Assembly: GCA_949317995.1 (NCBI GenBank)
Contig: OX439037.1
Span: 74,215,762 to 74,279,761, forward strand
DNA length: 64,000 nt
From: Acholoe squamosa
Taxonomy: Eukaryota > Annelida > Polychaeta > Phyllodocida > Polynoidae
Direction: 5' to 3'
A program made the position numbers and the translations under genes. Under the pieces are notes generated by a model, which was not told the origin of the DNA, did not search any database, and saw only the letters and a program-made list of their open reading frames with translations. Shown here in pieces: positions 56,001 to 64,000 of the stretch (position 1 is the stretch's first letter; each line of letters opens with the position of its first letter).

Positions 56001-59000
56001 GTGAGGATTTCAACATTTTTGTGCTAAAAATCAGATTATGTATCGTCAAATTACAAACAGTGTTATTTTTTTTATGTTATAACCTATGTGCTAGAAGAAA
56101 TTTCTCATCCCAAAAAGATATTGAAGGAATCTTTGTATAATTTGTTCTTTTCCAACCTAGCTTTTGGACCACACAAGTAGAAAGAAGAGTAGAAGGAGGA
56201 TAAAAGATAATTTTACTGAACTGTTCACACTTGAATATTGCATGAAAAATATTTCAAGGTTCTTGACAAAATAAAAAATGCCATGGACACCCTGATAGAC
56301 AACCAGGATGTTGAGAAGCAGTACTTGATAAAACGACAGGCTGCCATGGAGAAGAAGATGGAATGGTCACTAACGGCTACCCTCCAGGGGAAGTACTCTG
56401 CAATAAATGAGCTGATGCTGGTTTTAGTATCAAAAGCCGTAAGTATAAGAGGATTTCAGGGATTCAACAATTTCTGTATTGCAAAGGCCCGGCCACCATG
56501 GTTACATGCTGCACACACTAAACTTTGGCCATTTTAAGACACACTTCCGACACATCGCAGGCCAGTCTACAAAAAAATTAAATCAACAAAACATTTTTTA
56601 TCATTTTTAAGCAGCCAAACATGTCTACTAAGCAATACAAAACAGTTCAACATCATAAAAGCTGATTCCTTAGACTGGTGAGCATTCCACTTAGACAATC
56701 ACTTTTTGTGGCCTACACTGAATTGGCCTGATTCAATGTTAGTCACACCTCAGTACATGTAGTTGAAAATTGCTTCCAAGCCTGTGGTGATGTAGGGTTT
56801 ATAGGTAGGTCCAAACATTTTTCTACCAAATAGACCCCTATAGGAACCCTATTAATGGTGGGTATTGATAAGATTAAAGGTGGTATTTTAGCAGGTTAGC
56901 CAGTGTATATAATGTGATAGGCTTAGTGAGTAGAAAACCTGTCTTTTTTCATGGGAAGAGGTGCCTCGAAAAAATTATCAACTCTAAATGGCATGGAAAT
57001 ATTAGATAGGACCTCCAACTAAGGGAAGAATTAGTCTTCCAGGATGATAGGCTGACATAAACAAATTTCTCGATGCAGAAGTTTTCTATCAAATATGACT
57101 TGAATAAGGAAGAAGGGTGCTTTGAATTGTTTATTGCAGCTCCCTGAAGCAAAAAAAAAAAACACACCAAAAGACATAGTTTCTTGGATCTGCCCATATA
57201 TTTGTTCACCTTGCTTATCTTTCCTTTGATTAACTAAAAGTATTTCCATCGCTTCATGTTCACATTTCAGCTTGTCTCTGGAACCACCAATGACACTACT
57301 AATGATTTCCGAACTCTTGGGAGAATTCACACGCCGGACACACCAACATGTGAGATTTCTATCATCATTTTACCAAAAATCATGTTTTAACTAAGAATTC
57401 AAATAAGCCAGCGTTTCTGTTGATCCAATAGCGTAGAAGGTGTATAAGACATGTTTGTAAATTCATACTTAAATATTTTTCATTTGAAAACCTTTGTCAG
57501 TCCTGTCAGGGTCTACTCCAAATGAGTAATTTTTTTTGTTATAATTTTGTTCCGTTAAGGATTCTTCTCCTGTTTCACTTTCAGTGTACAAAGATTGTCT
57601 TGAAGCAAAGGCACATGGTTGGATTTGGTCAGGACTGTATCAGATATCCCCCAATGCCACCACAGTTTTGGATGTATATTGTGAACAAGTTGTCGACGGT
57701 GGTGGCTGGTCGGTTAGTTACATTCATTATCATCCTTAATATTACTTACTTAAGTAAGAGTATAATGAGTTCAACAAAAACAATGACAACAACAAAGGAA
57801 AGAAAATAGAACAATAGAGAAAAAATAAGACATAGTGGGTTAAAAATAGACAATTCTCATTACTAATTTACTGGTTGGGTACATTTTTCTATAACCTTCA
57901 GTTCAAGCCGGACTACATGAACCTTCAGGATTTCCGACCATTCCCTGACACCAGCACTCCTCCAAAAGGTTTTGTACATTCTAAATACCTGTCCTTTAGC
58001 ATATAAGATTATTGCTATAAGCCTCATATTTAAAATATTACCAGGGTATATATCCTAAAGCTGTCCATATAGTTTAAGATATCCACACCACTATTGTATA
58101 GAAAGCAGTTTGATGCTGAATCAACTCTCAATTGATCAATTTTAATTTTTTTTATTACACCAGTTTTTAATGTTTTTACAGCTTTGAAGTAAGCTCTCTG
58201 CTAATCAACCATAGTACATTTTTCACTGTCCTGCCAGGTTCTCTGCATCCACTGAAGTCGAGGTTATTGGTGAGAAATTACCAGTCATGATTGTCGTTGT
58301 GCTGTTTGAAACTTTTATTCAGTTATCTTTATTTTCTGTAGTGTATAAAGATTGTCTTGGAGCAAAGAGACATGGTTGGATTTGGTCAGGATTGTATCAG
58401 CTATCTCTGAATGGTTCCACAATAATGGATGTGGCCTGTAAACATACAGACGAAGGGAGCTGGACGGTATAAATCTCTCTTATAATTGATATTGTTACAG
58501 TGGCGCGGATCTAGAAATTCAAAAATGGGGAATTTATTACAGGGGTCTTCTAACGCAAATTACAATTGGAATAATGACAATTTCCCACGCACCCCCTCTA
58601 AATCTGCCAGTGATGAACTTTCTGCTCCTTTGTCTGACATGAATGGTTAATTGTGCTTGTGAAATCATACTTAACTAATGTTTTATTGTGTTCCTGTTCG
58701 AAACTTTTTACCAGAACAATTCATACATTTTACAGCTGCTGCCAGGTTTACCATATGTGCTCCCAGCTGCTGGTCCTATGGACTACAGGCCCATTCCAAA
58801 CACTAGATCACCTGCTAGTGCTCGAGGTTAGTTTTCCAGAAATAATTTGTGTTTGTGTGGAAATGCAATTGCCCTCAGTCTCAGATCTTTATAATAATGA
58901 ATTTGGATGTGTTCACTCCCTTTCAAATACATAGCATTTCCTCAAAAATTGAAGATAAAAATAAAAGGGCATGGTCGGTCTTATTTTGCTAGGAAGGGTT

Positions 59001-60493
59001 GAATATTCTGAAATTTTAGCCATAGGTGATATATTTTGACTTAAACAGGCAGACTCTTATTCGCACGCTTGTAGGGCAAAATGTAGAATTCTGTTTAACC
59101 CTTTACACAGTCCAGAAGGCACTTGGGTAACTAGGCTCATAAGGAAACAAGTGTGGGCACTTTTCCTCATAATACACTATCATTCTACTTTATAGAATCA
59201 TAGCTAGGGCGCATATACTTATAGAGACAAAATCTGCAGCTGCTTGCATTATTACGGAAATCAGCCCGACCTAAGTCGTCAGTATGACGACTCTGTATTG
59301 TCAGTATTGTCATACTGACGACTGAGGTCATCATCCTGACTACCTAAAGTAGTTGTTTTAGGTATTGTCAACCTGAGGACCTAAAGTCGTCACCACTGGC
59401 TACTTTTGGATCTTCCAGGTTCCATTGTAGACATCTACAGATGTAGATGTCTACACATATATACACATTGTATAGTATAGTAAGAGAGCTAATGTATTAA
59501 TGCATTATGCCCATTGGCCGTTGCATGAATGCAGCTATGGCAGGTACATTATCAGGGGTATATTTTTGATGCATCATGCCGGCACTATATGGGTTGATAG
59601 ACCCTCAGAGGGTTGGCTCGATGCCCCTGTGTATATGGGTCAACCTTTAATCATTTAACAACCATCAACATCAGCTATGTGACCAAAGCATGTTTATATC
59701 ATAATTGAAACTCCCCAGGTAGCAAGGATGCATTTGGCCAATGTCGGCTTATATTGGTCCAATGTTGGCTTATATTGGGCCAAGCATGGACAATCATGGC
59801 CCAATGCTCCATTGCTGATTGGGTAGGGCAAATTCCTTTAATGCATCCTTTACATTCAAGATTGTTGGGAGGCCTTCAAAAATGGATGGACCTCAACAGG
59901 AATATATACAATTTCTCCAGACGGCCAGCACCAAATAGATGTGTATTGTGACCCGGATGGATGGACGGTTTGTAACTACCATAATAACCCACTTATAAGG
60001 TGCATCTTATACATGAGGATGGGCCCCTGGTGCACCTTATAGGACCAGGGAAAGTTGAGGGAAAAAGCTCCCTTCTGCCTCTCCTAAATTCAAACGTGTT
60101 TGTCAGCTACACACAGACATAGCAACCCATAGTTTTTGGAATTTCGAGAATCCATTAAATAGAATAGAAGTTATCTCATTTTGAATTCTTTCTAGCACAT
60201 TGATAAAGTTTGTTCTCATTTCTATATATGTCATAATGTATTCTTTTATCAATAGGTAATACAAAGAAGGCTCATCTTTGGGCTAGCTGACTTTGATCAG
60301 GACTGGAATACATACAGGAAAGGTTTTGGTGATTTAGGAGGAAGTTTCTGGCTGGGCAATGACAACATCCATCTACTGACAAGGGGCTCTCCCCACAAAC
60401 TACACATCAGTACACCATATTGGAACTACAACTTGGATAATTTTATGGTACACAATGAATCCCAAAACTACAAACTTCATACATCAAAGCCAG
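55869..60493 (+). CDS. secreted fibrinogen-related protein with three alternative-looking first-part exons (3' part outside window)
   Basis: In-frame exons: 55869-56000, 56259-56438, 57271-57349, 57585-57712, 57902-57968, 58342-58466, 58736-58826, 59861-59967 and 60256-60493. The first encodes a signal peptide (MAPFLLIVVVTLQLMAG). The second is a charged helix likely to be a coiled coil. The third is a Thr-rich linker with NDT sequons. The 57585, 58342 and 59861 exons each encode the opening of a fibrinogen C-terminal domain (DC...SG-Y-I-x-P...YC...GW), separated by Pro-rich linker exons. The 60256 exon carries VIQRR, DFDQDWNTYRKGFG and FWLGNDNIHLLT, the classic middle of the domain. The C-terminal portion with the Ca-binding site and the last Cys pair is absent up to 64000. 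Family members are secreted recognition lectins (ficolin, FREP, tachylectin) or matrix ligands. Which one this is cannot be told without the C-terminal half. Confidence 0.9.
56259..56438 (+). CDS. fibrinogen-related gene exon 2 (coiled coil)
   Basis: 60 codons, phase 0 in and out: VLDKIKNAMDTLIDNQDVEK, then a Lys/Glu/Met-rich helix to LVSKA. The acceptor TTTCAAG has a weak pyrimidine tract. A stronger acceptor at 56160 leads into a stop in this frame, so the weak one is preferred. Donor GTAAGT. Confidence 0.72.
57271..57349 (+). CDS. fibrinogen-related gene exon 3 (Thr-rich linker)
   Basis: Acceptor CACATTTCAG, donor GTGAGA, phase 0 to 1. Encodes LVSGTTNDTTNDFRTLGRIH and TPDTPT. Confidence 0.8.
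57585..57712 (+). CDS. fibrinogen domain first-part exon, copy 1
   Basis: Phase 1 to 0. Encodes YKDCLEAKAHGWIWSGLYQI, NAT sequon, LDVYCEQ and GGGWS. Two Cys 28 residues apart match the first domain disulfide. Excellent acceptor CACTTTCAG, donor GTTAGT. Confidence 0.88.
57902..57968 (+). CDS. Pro-rich linker exon after copy 1
   Basis: Phase 0 to 1. Encodes FKPDYMNLQDFRPFPDTSTP + PK. The donor GTTTTG is non-ideal; GTACAT at 57974 is an alternative that would leave phase 0. A further exon-like segment at 58238-58269 has a good acceptor and a GTGAGA donor but needs phase 2 on entry to reach the next exon, so it is not included. Confidence 0.6.
58342..58466 (+). CDS. fibrinogen domain first-part exon, copy 2
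   Basis: Phase 1 to 0. Encodes YKDCLGAKRHGWIWSGLYQL, an NGS sequon, MDVACKH and GSWT. It is identical to copy 1 at 17 of the first 20 residues, so the duplication is recent or kept similar by conversion. The canonical Tyr before the second Cys is Ala here. Donor GTATAA. Confidence 0.85.
58736..58826 (+). CDS. Pro-rich linker exon after copy 2
   Basis: Phase 0 to 1. Encodes LLPGLPYVLPAAGPMDYRPI and PNTRSPASAR. It corresponds in position, phase and composition (DY-x-x-x-P) to the linker at 57902. Acceptor TTTTACAG, donor GTTAGT. Confidence 0.75.
59268..59425. mobile_element. foldback MITE family E, truncated copy 3
   Basis: Retains the centre and right arm of the family (CGACCTAAGTCGTC, GTCAACCTGAGGACCTAAAG, TTGGATCTTCCAGGTT). 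The left arm is lost. It lies in the intron between the copy-2 linker and copy-3 exon. Confidence 0.85.
59714..59823 (+). repeat. dispersed repeat family B, copy 3
   Basis: CCCAGGTAGCAAGGATGCAT, then two GGCTTATATTGG(T/G)CCAA units, ending GCCCAATGCTCCATTGCTGA + TTGGG, which resembles the complement of the start. It ends about 35 bp before exon copy 3. Confidence 0.75.
59861..59967 (+). CDS. fibrinogen domain first-part exon, copy 3
   Basis: Phase 1 to 0. The Asp codon of DC is completed across the splice. Encodes DCWEAFKNGWTSTGIYTISP and DGQHQIDVYCDPDGWT. It is the most canonical of the three at its end (DVYCD...GWT), and directly precedes the common exon. Confidence 0.88.
60256..60493 (+). 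CDS. fibrinogen domain middle exon (common exon)
   Basis: Acceptor TATCAATAG, phase 0 in; donor GTGGGA at 60494, phase 1 out. Encodes VIQRR through HTSKP with the conserved F-W-L-G-N-D-N-I-H-L-L-T core. The remaining exons are not found before 64000. Microsatellites and a retroelement follow at once. Confidence 0.9.
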
Positions 60494-60544
60494 GTGGGAT
60501 GTGTTCTTGTTTGTCATGGAGGAGAATTCAATTAGTCATAGAGA

Positions 60545-60599
60545 CGGAGAGGGAGTGAGACAGAGAGAGGGAGACAGAGAGAGAGACAGATATACAGAT

Positions 60600-60644
<45 letters not shown>

Positions 60645-60780
60645 GGGAGAGACAGAGAGACCGAGGCCGAGACAGAGAGAAAGAGAGAGAGAGAGAGGAC
60701 GATAGAGGGGCAGACAGACAGAGACAGACAGACAGACAGATAGACATAGAGACAGACACAGAGGCAGACAGAGTTACAGA
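60545..60780. repeat. GA/GACA microsatellite
   Basis: Imperfect (GA)n and (GACA)n tract directly after the common fibrinogen exon. It yields Arg/Asp/Glu- and Ser/Leu-rich artefact ORFs on the two strands. Confidence 0.95.
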
Positions 60781-60811
60781 CAATCTCTGTCTTTCTCTTC
60801 CCAAAAACAAA

Positions 60812-60817
<6 letters not shown>

Positions 60818-60858
<41 letters not shown>

Positions 60859-60891
60859 TACTATATACACTCGTGTATATATATATATATA
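60818..60891. repeat. (AT)n microsatellite pair
   Basis: Two AT tracts (60818-60856 and 60875-60891) separated by GGTACTATATACACTCGTG. The second ends at the presumed left edge of the retroelement. Confidence 0.93.
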
Positions 60892-60952
60892 ATTAGCCGC
60901 GGACGGTTAGGGACTACTTTCAGCTCGTAAGGATACCAATGATGTCATAGTA

Positions 60953-60987
60953 TGACGTCATGGTCAACAACTCCACTGGTATAAAAG
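60953..60987 (+). promoter_or_regulatory. CRE plus TATA promoter of the retroelement
   Basis: Perfect CRE TGACGTCA at 60953-60960, preceded by the near-CRE GATGTCAT at 60941. TATAAAAG lies at 60980-60987 and is followed by a GGGGGCGGG GC box. The first ATG of the Gag-like ORF is 131 nt after the TATA box. Confidence 0.7.
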
Positions 60988-61117
60988 GGGGCGGGTTCAA
61001 AGTAACCGTCAATTGGCTCGTATTCACCTGTACAGGTAACACCACGCTGGGTGTTCCCTGGAATTTTAAAATTTTAAGTGTTTTTTTCTGAATTGGTGCT
61101 TAGAAACTGGCACAAAC

Positions 61118-61867
61118 ATGGGGAAAAGAACTACTGCAGGTGCTAAGAAGAAGAATTCGTCGAAAAAATCGGCTAAATCGGCTAAAATGGACAATGAATC
61201 GGCCAATTTAGGATCTTCGAGCAGTCTTACTTCTCTGGGTAGGGGTCTGGAGCCCTTACAGCCTAATACGCCACAGGCCTTAGAGAGTGAGATTGTTGAC
61301 CAGACGAGACTGGATTTGGTGGAGGAAGACCTTTCGGATATAAAGAAGATGTTACGTGATGTTATTGCTAACCAAGGGGCCCGTAAGGACGAGATGAACT
61401 TTTTGAGCGGAGCGGACAGCGGGGTGGCGAGAGCACGTGCATCTGTATACAAACAAGATTCGAGAGACGCGAAACCAAGGCGACGGGGGCGTGGTCTGCA
61501 GCGGGAGCATGACGATGACAGCGTCCATAGCAACCAAGATACAAAGATTTTCACTATAAAAGCCTTGGTAGCATATGATAAGTCCGTTAGGGACAGGGCT
61601 AATATCGATGGTTTAGATGGCTTTGCAATGATTGAAAATTCGGATATCCTCCGTCACTTGTCTTATCACGGGACAGTGCAAGCTCAAAGGGCTTATTCAA
61701 CCAAGCCAAAAAATTCTGGTAAAATTAGGGTATCTACAAACTCATGCTACGCATTCAACAGGGCAGAAGGGTGCTCTAGGGACCCATGCAAATATAGGCA
61801 TGTTTGTAGTTCATGTACCAAATCAGGCCATAATAAGTTGGATTGTCAAGTAAACAAATCTGACTAG
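61118..61867 (+). CDS. retroelement ORF1, Gag-like zinc-finger protein (249 aa)
   Basis: Starts MGKRTTAGAKKKNSSKKSAK: a basic, Ser/Lys-rich N-terminus. The middle has an acidic helix region (about 50-90). The C-terminus holds two zinc motifs: C-X8-C-X4-C-X3-H (about residues 210-228, CYAFNRAEG then CSRDPCKYRH) and a classical C-X2-C-X4-H-X4-C knuckle (about 230-243, CSSCTKSGHNKLDC). Such a pair is expected to bind element RNA. The ORF ends at TAG, 24 nt before the ORF2 start. Uninterrupted, so probably recently functional. Confidence 0.85.
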   Translation: MGKRTTAGAKKKNSSKKSAKSAKMDNESANLGSSSSLTSLGRGLEPLQPNTPQALESEIVDQTRLDLVEEDLSDIKKMLRDVIANQGARKDEMNFLSGADSGVARARASVYKQDSRDAKPRRRGRGLQREHDDDSVHSNQDTKIFTIKALVAYDKSVRDRANIDGLDGFAMIENSDILRHLSYHGTVQAQRAYSTKPKNSGKIRVSTNSCYAFNRAEGCSRDPCKYRHVCSSCTKSGHNKLDCQVNKSD

Positions 61868-61891
61868 GATTTTACAGGTGAGCAGGGTCTT

Positions 61892-63922
61892 ATGTGTGAC
61901 AGTATGTCGATGTCAAAGTCATGTATAGTAGGTTTGGTAGACCCTAGTTCGCCTCCACCCGCTGCTCCAGCTCGGGGTGTTGGTGTATTTAATGCTGGAG
62001 GGGTAGATTTGGTCTCTCTGAATGATATCAGCGTACCAAGTTTACAAAATGATGTTGAAAATGATATTAATATTAAATCCGACGCTGTTGGTTTGGATAT
62101 ATCATATAGTGGCCCAGTACAGGGCAAGCTTAAACCATTGTTTAATGTTGCTATTGGAAATCTACCTAACATCGAAGTGTATGATAGCTGTATAAATGGT
62201 GTGTGCAATTGTGTTCATTATGTCAATGGGAAAAAATCCCAAATTTTACCTTGCAGAGTGGCTCCATATTTGACCCAAAAAGGTATCATAAATATAGATA
62301 GTAAAGAGGCATTATTCTTATGGCAAGGTTTTGTTGAGGGGTTCAGGATAGTTGACCCGGACTGCAATACTTCTTATGATTGTAGAAATTATAAGTCCAT
62401 TCTTGAAGGAAACTTCTATAATGAATTTTGTACTATATTGCGAGAGGAGTTAGAGGCGGGTCTAGTGTCCAAAGTTGAAAACAAACCTAAGTGCATCCAC
62501 TCCCTGGGCGGTGTGGAGAAGTCGAATGGCAAGTTAAGGCCCATAACTGATTGCAGTATGCCGGAGAAAGTTTCTATTAATAACTATATGGACAAGACTA
62601 GTTCTACCTTCTCTTACAATAATATTGGTACAGTCACAGCTCAGTTAGATAAAAATGATTTTATGAGCGTAGTAGATTTAAAATCTGCCTATAGAACTAT
62701 TAATGTTTATGGCCCTCACACTGGTATGCAAGGATTTAGGTGGGACTTTGGTCAAGGTGAAGGTTTCTATGTGAGCAACAGGTTAACTTTTGGACTTAAA
62801 TGTGCCCCTTATATATTCAATAGAATATCTGATTTTATTGTGGAAGTGGCCAAGAGCTATGGTGTAAAAAGGTTGGTCAATTATCTAGATGATTTTATCA
62901 TAATTGCTGATACTTATGGTGAATGTCTACGTCAAAGAAATATCCTCATTGAATGCATGCAGCATATGGGGTTTGTGGTATCGAGAGAAAAGGTAACGGA
63001 ACCTTCACAATCTTGTAAATTTCTTGGCATCGATATAGACTCTGTTAATCTGGAACTATCCTTACCAGAGGATAAGGTGACTAAAATGAGAGGTATTCTG
63101 GTGGAAAATGTTAACAAGAAATTTATTTCTAAAAAGAATCTTGAAAGGATAGGTGGCCTAATGTCTTTCTGCTCACAGGTGGTTAAGGGTGGTAGAACCT
63201 TTAGCAGAAGAATTTTTTATCTCTGCGCGAGAGCTAGGCCAGGGGGTTATATTAGGGTTTCAGCCTGTACTCGTCAGGATATGCAATGGTGGCTTGACTT
63301 TTGTATAGTTTTCAACTGTAAGAGATTAATTCTGAACGATTTGATTGATACACCTATGTATTCCGATTCTTCTGTTAGGGGTTTCGGAGCTTGAATGGGT
63401 AAAGATTATTTATATGGTGACTGGACATCTCATGATAGTTTCAACTTGGGTTCAGGCCATTTTTCTCTCCCTCCTATATTGGATAACTTGAAAAATCACC
63501 ATAGAAATATAAATGTGTATGAGCTATATCCTGTCATGGTTGGTCTGAAACGTTGGATTTCAGGTTGTAAAAATAAAAGAATCCATTGCATTACCGATAA
63601 TATGCAAGTTCTAGCTATGATAAATACTGGTAGGTCCAGGAATAAGTTATGTATGGAGTGGTTAAGAGAGATCTTCTGGCTTTGTTTTATAAACAATGTG
63701 GAGGTGTACACAACCTATATTAAGTCAGAGGACAATGTCCTGGCCGACCAACTTTCTAGACTTGCTTATAAGGGTATTCCAAGCAAATGTATAGCTTCTC
63801 TCCATGATAATAATATGTGTTGCTTTAATTCCAGACTGGGAGAGGTTACTAAACAGAAAAAGGTTACTTTTAGCCCAGGGTGTGTCAGAAAATACGAGGA
63901 GGGCAAGGAACCAACAACTTAA
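61892..63922 (+). pseudogene. retroelement ORF2, reverse transcriptase/RNase H, one in-frame TGA
   Basis: One frame runs from 61892 to TAA at 63922, except for TGA at 63392-63394. After a about 200-residue N-terminal region, the RT domain shows KLRPITDCS, DFMSVVDLKSAYR (catalytic Asp), LTFGLKCAPYIF, and NYLDDFIII with YLDD at residues 331-334, then FLGIDID. RNase H follows: MYSDSSVRGFGA (first Asp), the TGA, GDW, ELYPVMVGL (Glu), ITDNMQVLAMI (Asp) and NVLADQLSRL (Asp). All four acidic residues are present. The stop falls inside the RNase H first strand, so it is a disabling substitution unless read through. Function: DNA synthesis from the element RNA. Confidence 0.92.
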
Positions 63923-64000
63923 AAGGTATAAAGAATTTTGTAAAAGATTTTGTTTACAAATTTTTCCTTGTTCTCCCTCCCAAGGTTCTATATATGCTGT
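63804..64000 (+). CDS. retroelement ORF3 start, probable tyrosine recombinase (cut by window edge)
   Basis: A +1 frame relative to ORF2, open from an ATG at 63804 to the edge and overlapping ORF2 by 119 nt. It encodes RNQQLKRYKEFCKRFCLQIF and onward, which resembles the helical core-binding region at the start of DIRS-type recombinases. The catalytic R-H-R-Y residues would lie outside, so the call depends on element type and position. Confidence 0.6.
   Translation, partial: MIIICVALIPDWERLLNRKRLLLAQGVSENTRRARNQQLKRYKEFCKRFCLQIFPCSPSQGSIYA

Larger units (their letters stand above)
60893..64000 (+). mobile_element. DIRS-like (tyrosine recombinase) retroelement, 3' end beyond window
   Basis: The order is promoter/leader, Gag-like zinc-finger ORF, RT/RNase H ORF, then an overlapping ORF resembling the start of a tyrosine recombinase. 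This order without protease or DDE integrase is that of DIRS/Ngaro-type elements. The left boundary is inferred from the end of the AT tract; no terminal repeat can be confirmed because the right end is outside the window. Coding regions are little decayed (one stop in RNase H), suggesting recent insertion, apparently in or just after the fibrinogen-related gene and in the same orientation. Confidence 0.88.

Noticed and set aside
56161-56260. Alternative start of fibrinogen-related exon 2 at the strong acceptor 56160
   Set aside because: It opens 38 codons in frame but reaches TAA before any usable donor, so it cannot join the coiled-coil exon.
60501-60810. Arg/Asp/Glu-rich and Ser/Leu-rich ORFs
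   Set aside because: Translation of GA/GACA microsatellites on the two strands.
61066-61554. 162-codon reverse ORF
   Set aside because: Antisense shadow of the retroelement Gag-like ORF, which has clear zinc-binding motifs.
61892-63922. Selenocysteine or programmed readthrough at the TGA at 63392
   Set aside because: No stem-loop or conserved selenoprotein context is visible and RNase H does not use selenocysteine; a simple nonsense substitution is more likely.

Overview
This is nuclear DNA from an animal. Genes are split by GT-AG introns, encode secreted multidomain proteins, and sit in AT-rich sequence crowded with short inverted-repeat transposons. The gene families (olfactomedin, fibrinogen-related and sulfotransferase), a tRNA-His and a DIRS-type tyrosine-recombinase retroelement together point to a marine invertebrate deuterostome. 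Amphioxus is my best guess, but I cannot confirm the species from sequence alone.

Layout. From 1 to 7.8 kb there is no convincing gene. This stretch holds a GA microsatellite, a TA-flanked foldback element built from GTGTTTAGA motifs, and a dispersed terminal-inverted-repeat (TIR) element around 6-7 kb. From 7,802 to 16,253 (+) there is a complete five-exon gene for a secreted coiled-coil/olfactomedin protein of 422 residues. Its intron 2 begins with a 56-bp tandem array that repeats the end of exon 2 together with the splice donor. Its intron 4 carries at least four mobile elements. From 16.4 to 31 kb are foldback elements, tandem repeats, an intact tRNA-His (minus strand, 22,242-22,313), a nested transposon insertion with an 8-bp target duplication, and a 1.3-kb minisatellite of 31-bp units. 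From 31.1 to 32.4 kb lies a cytosolic-type sulfotransferase pseudogene. From 34.0 to 38.3 kb (minus) lies a decayed array encoding an Asn/Thr-rich, glycosylation-sequon-rich repeat. It is split twice by the same TIR element seen at 6 kb. From 39 to 55.6 kb there is no supported gene. This part holds a 3.3-kb element with long inverted arms full of AAGGTCA motifs, composite palindromes, a filled/empty insertion-site pair, and several long hairpins.

From 55,869 to at least 60,493 (+) is the 5' part of a fibrinogen-related gene: signal peptide, coiled coil, Thr-rich linker, then three separate copies of the exon for the first part of the fibrinogen domain, then one exon for the middle of the domain. 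The phases are symmetric, so any one of the three first-part exons can join the common exon in frame. The domain's C-terminal exons are not in the window. From about 60,893 to the right edge is a DIRS-like retroelement with a CRE/TATA promoter, a zinc-finger Gag-like ORF, an RT/RNase H ORF broken by one TGA, and the start of an overlapping recombinase-like ORF.

The two intact host genes share a plan (signal peptide, short coiled coil, C-terminal recognition domain), consistent with oligomeric secreted adhesion or recognition proteins. No pathway or operon-like organisation is visible. The most unusual features are the fibrinogen exon cassette and the splice-donor tandem array in the olfactomedin gene.
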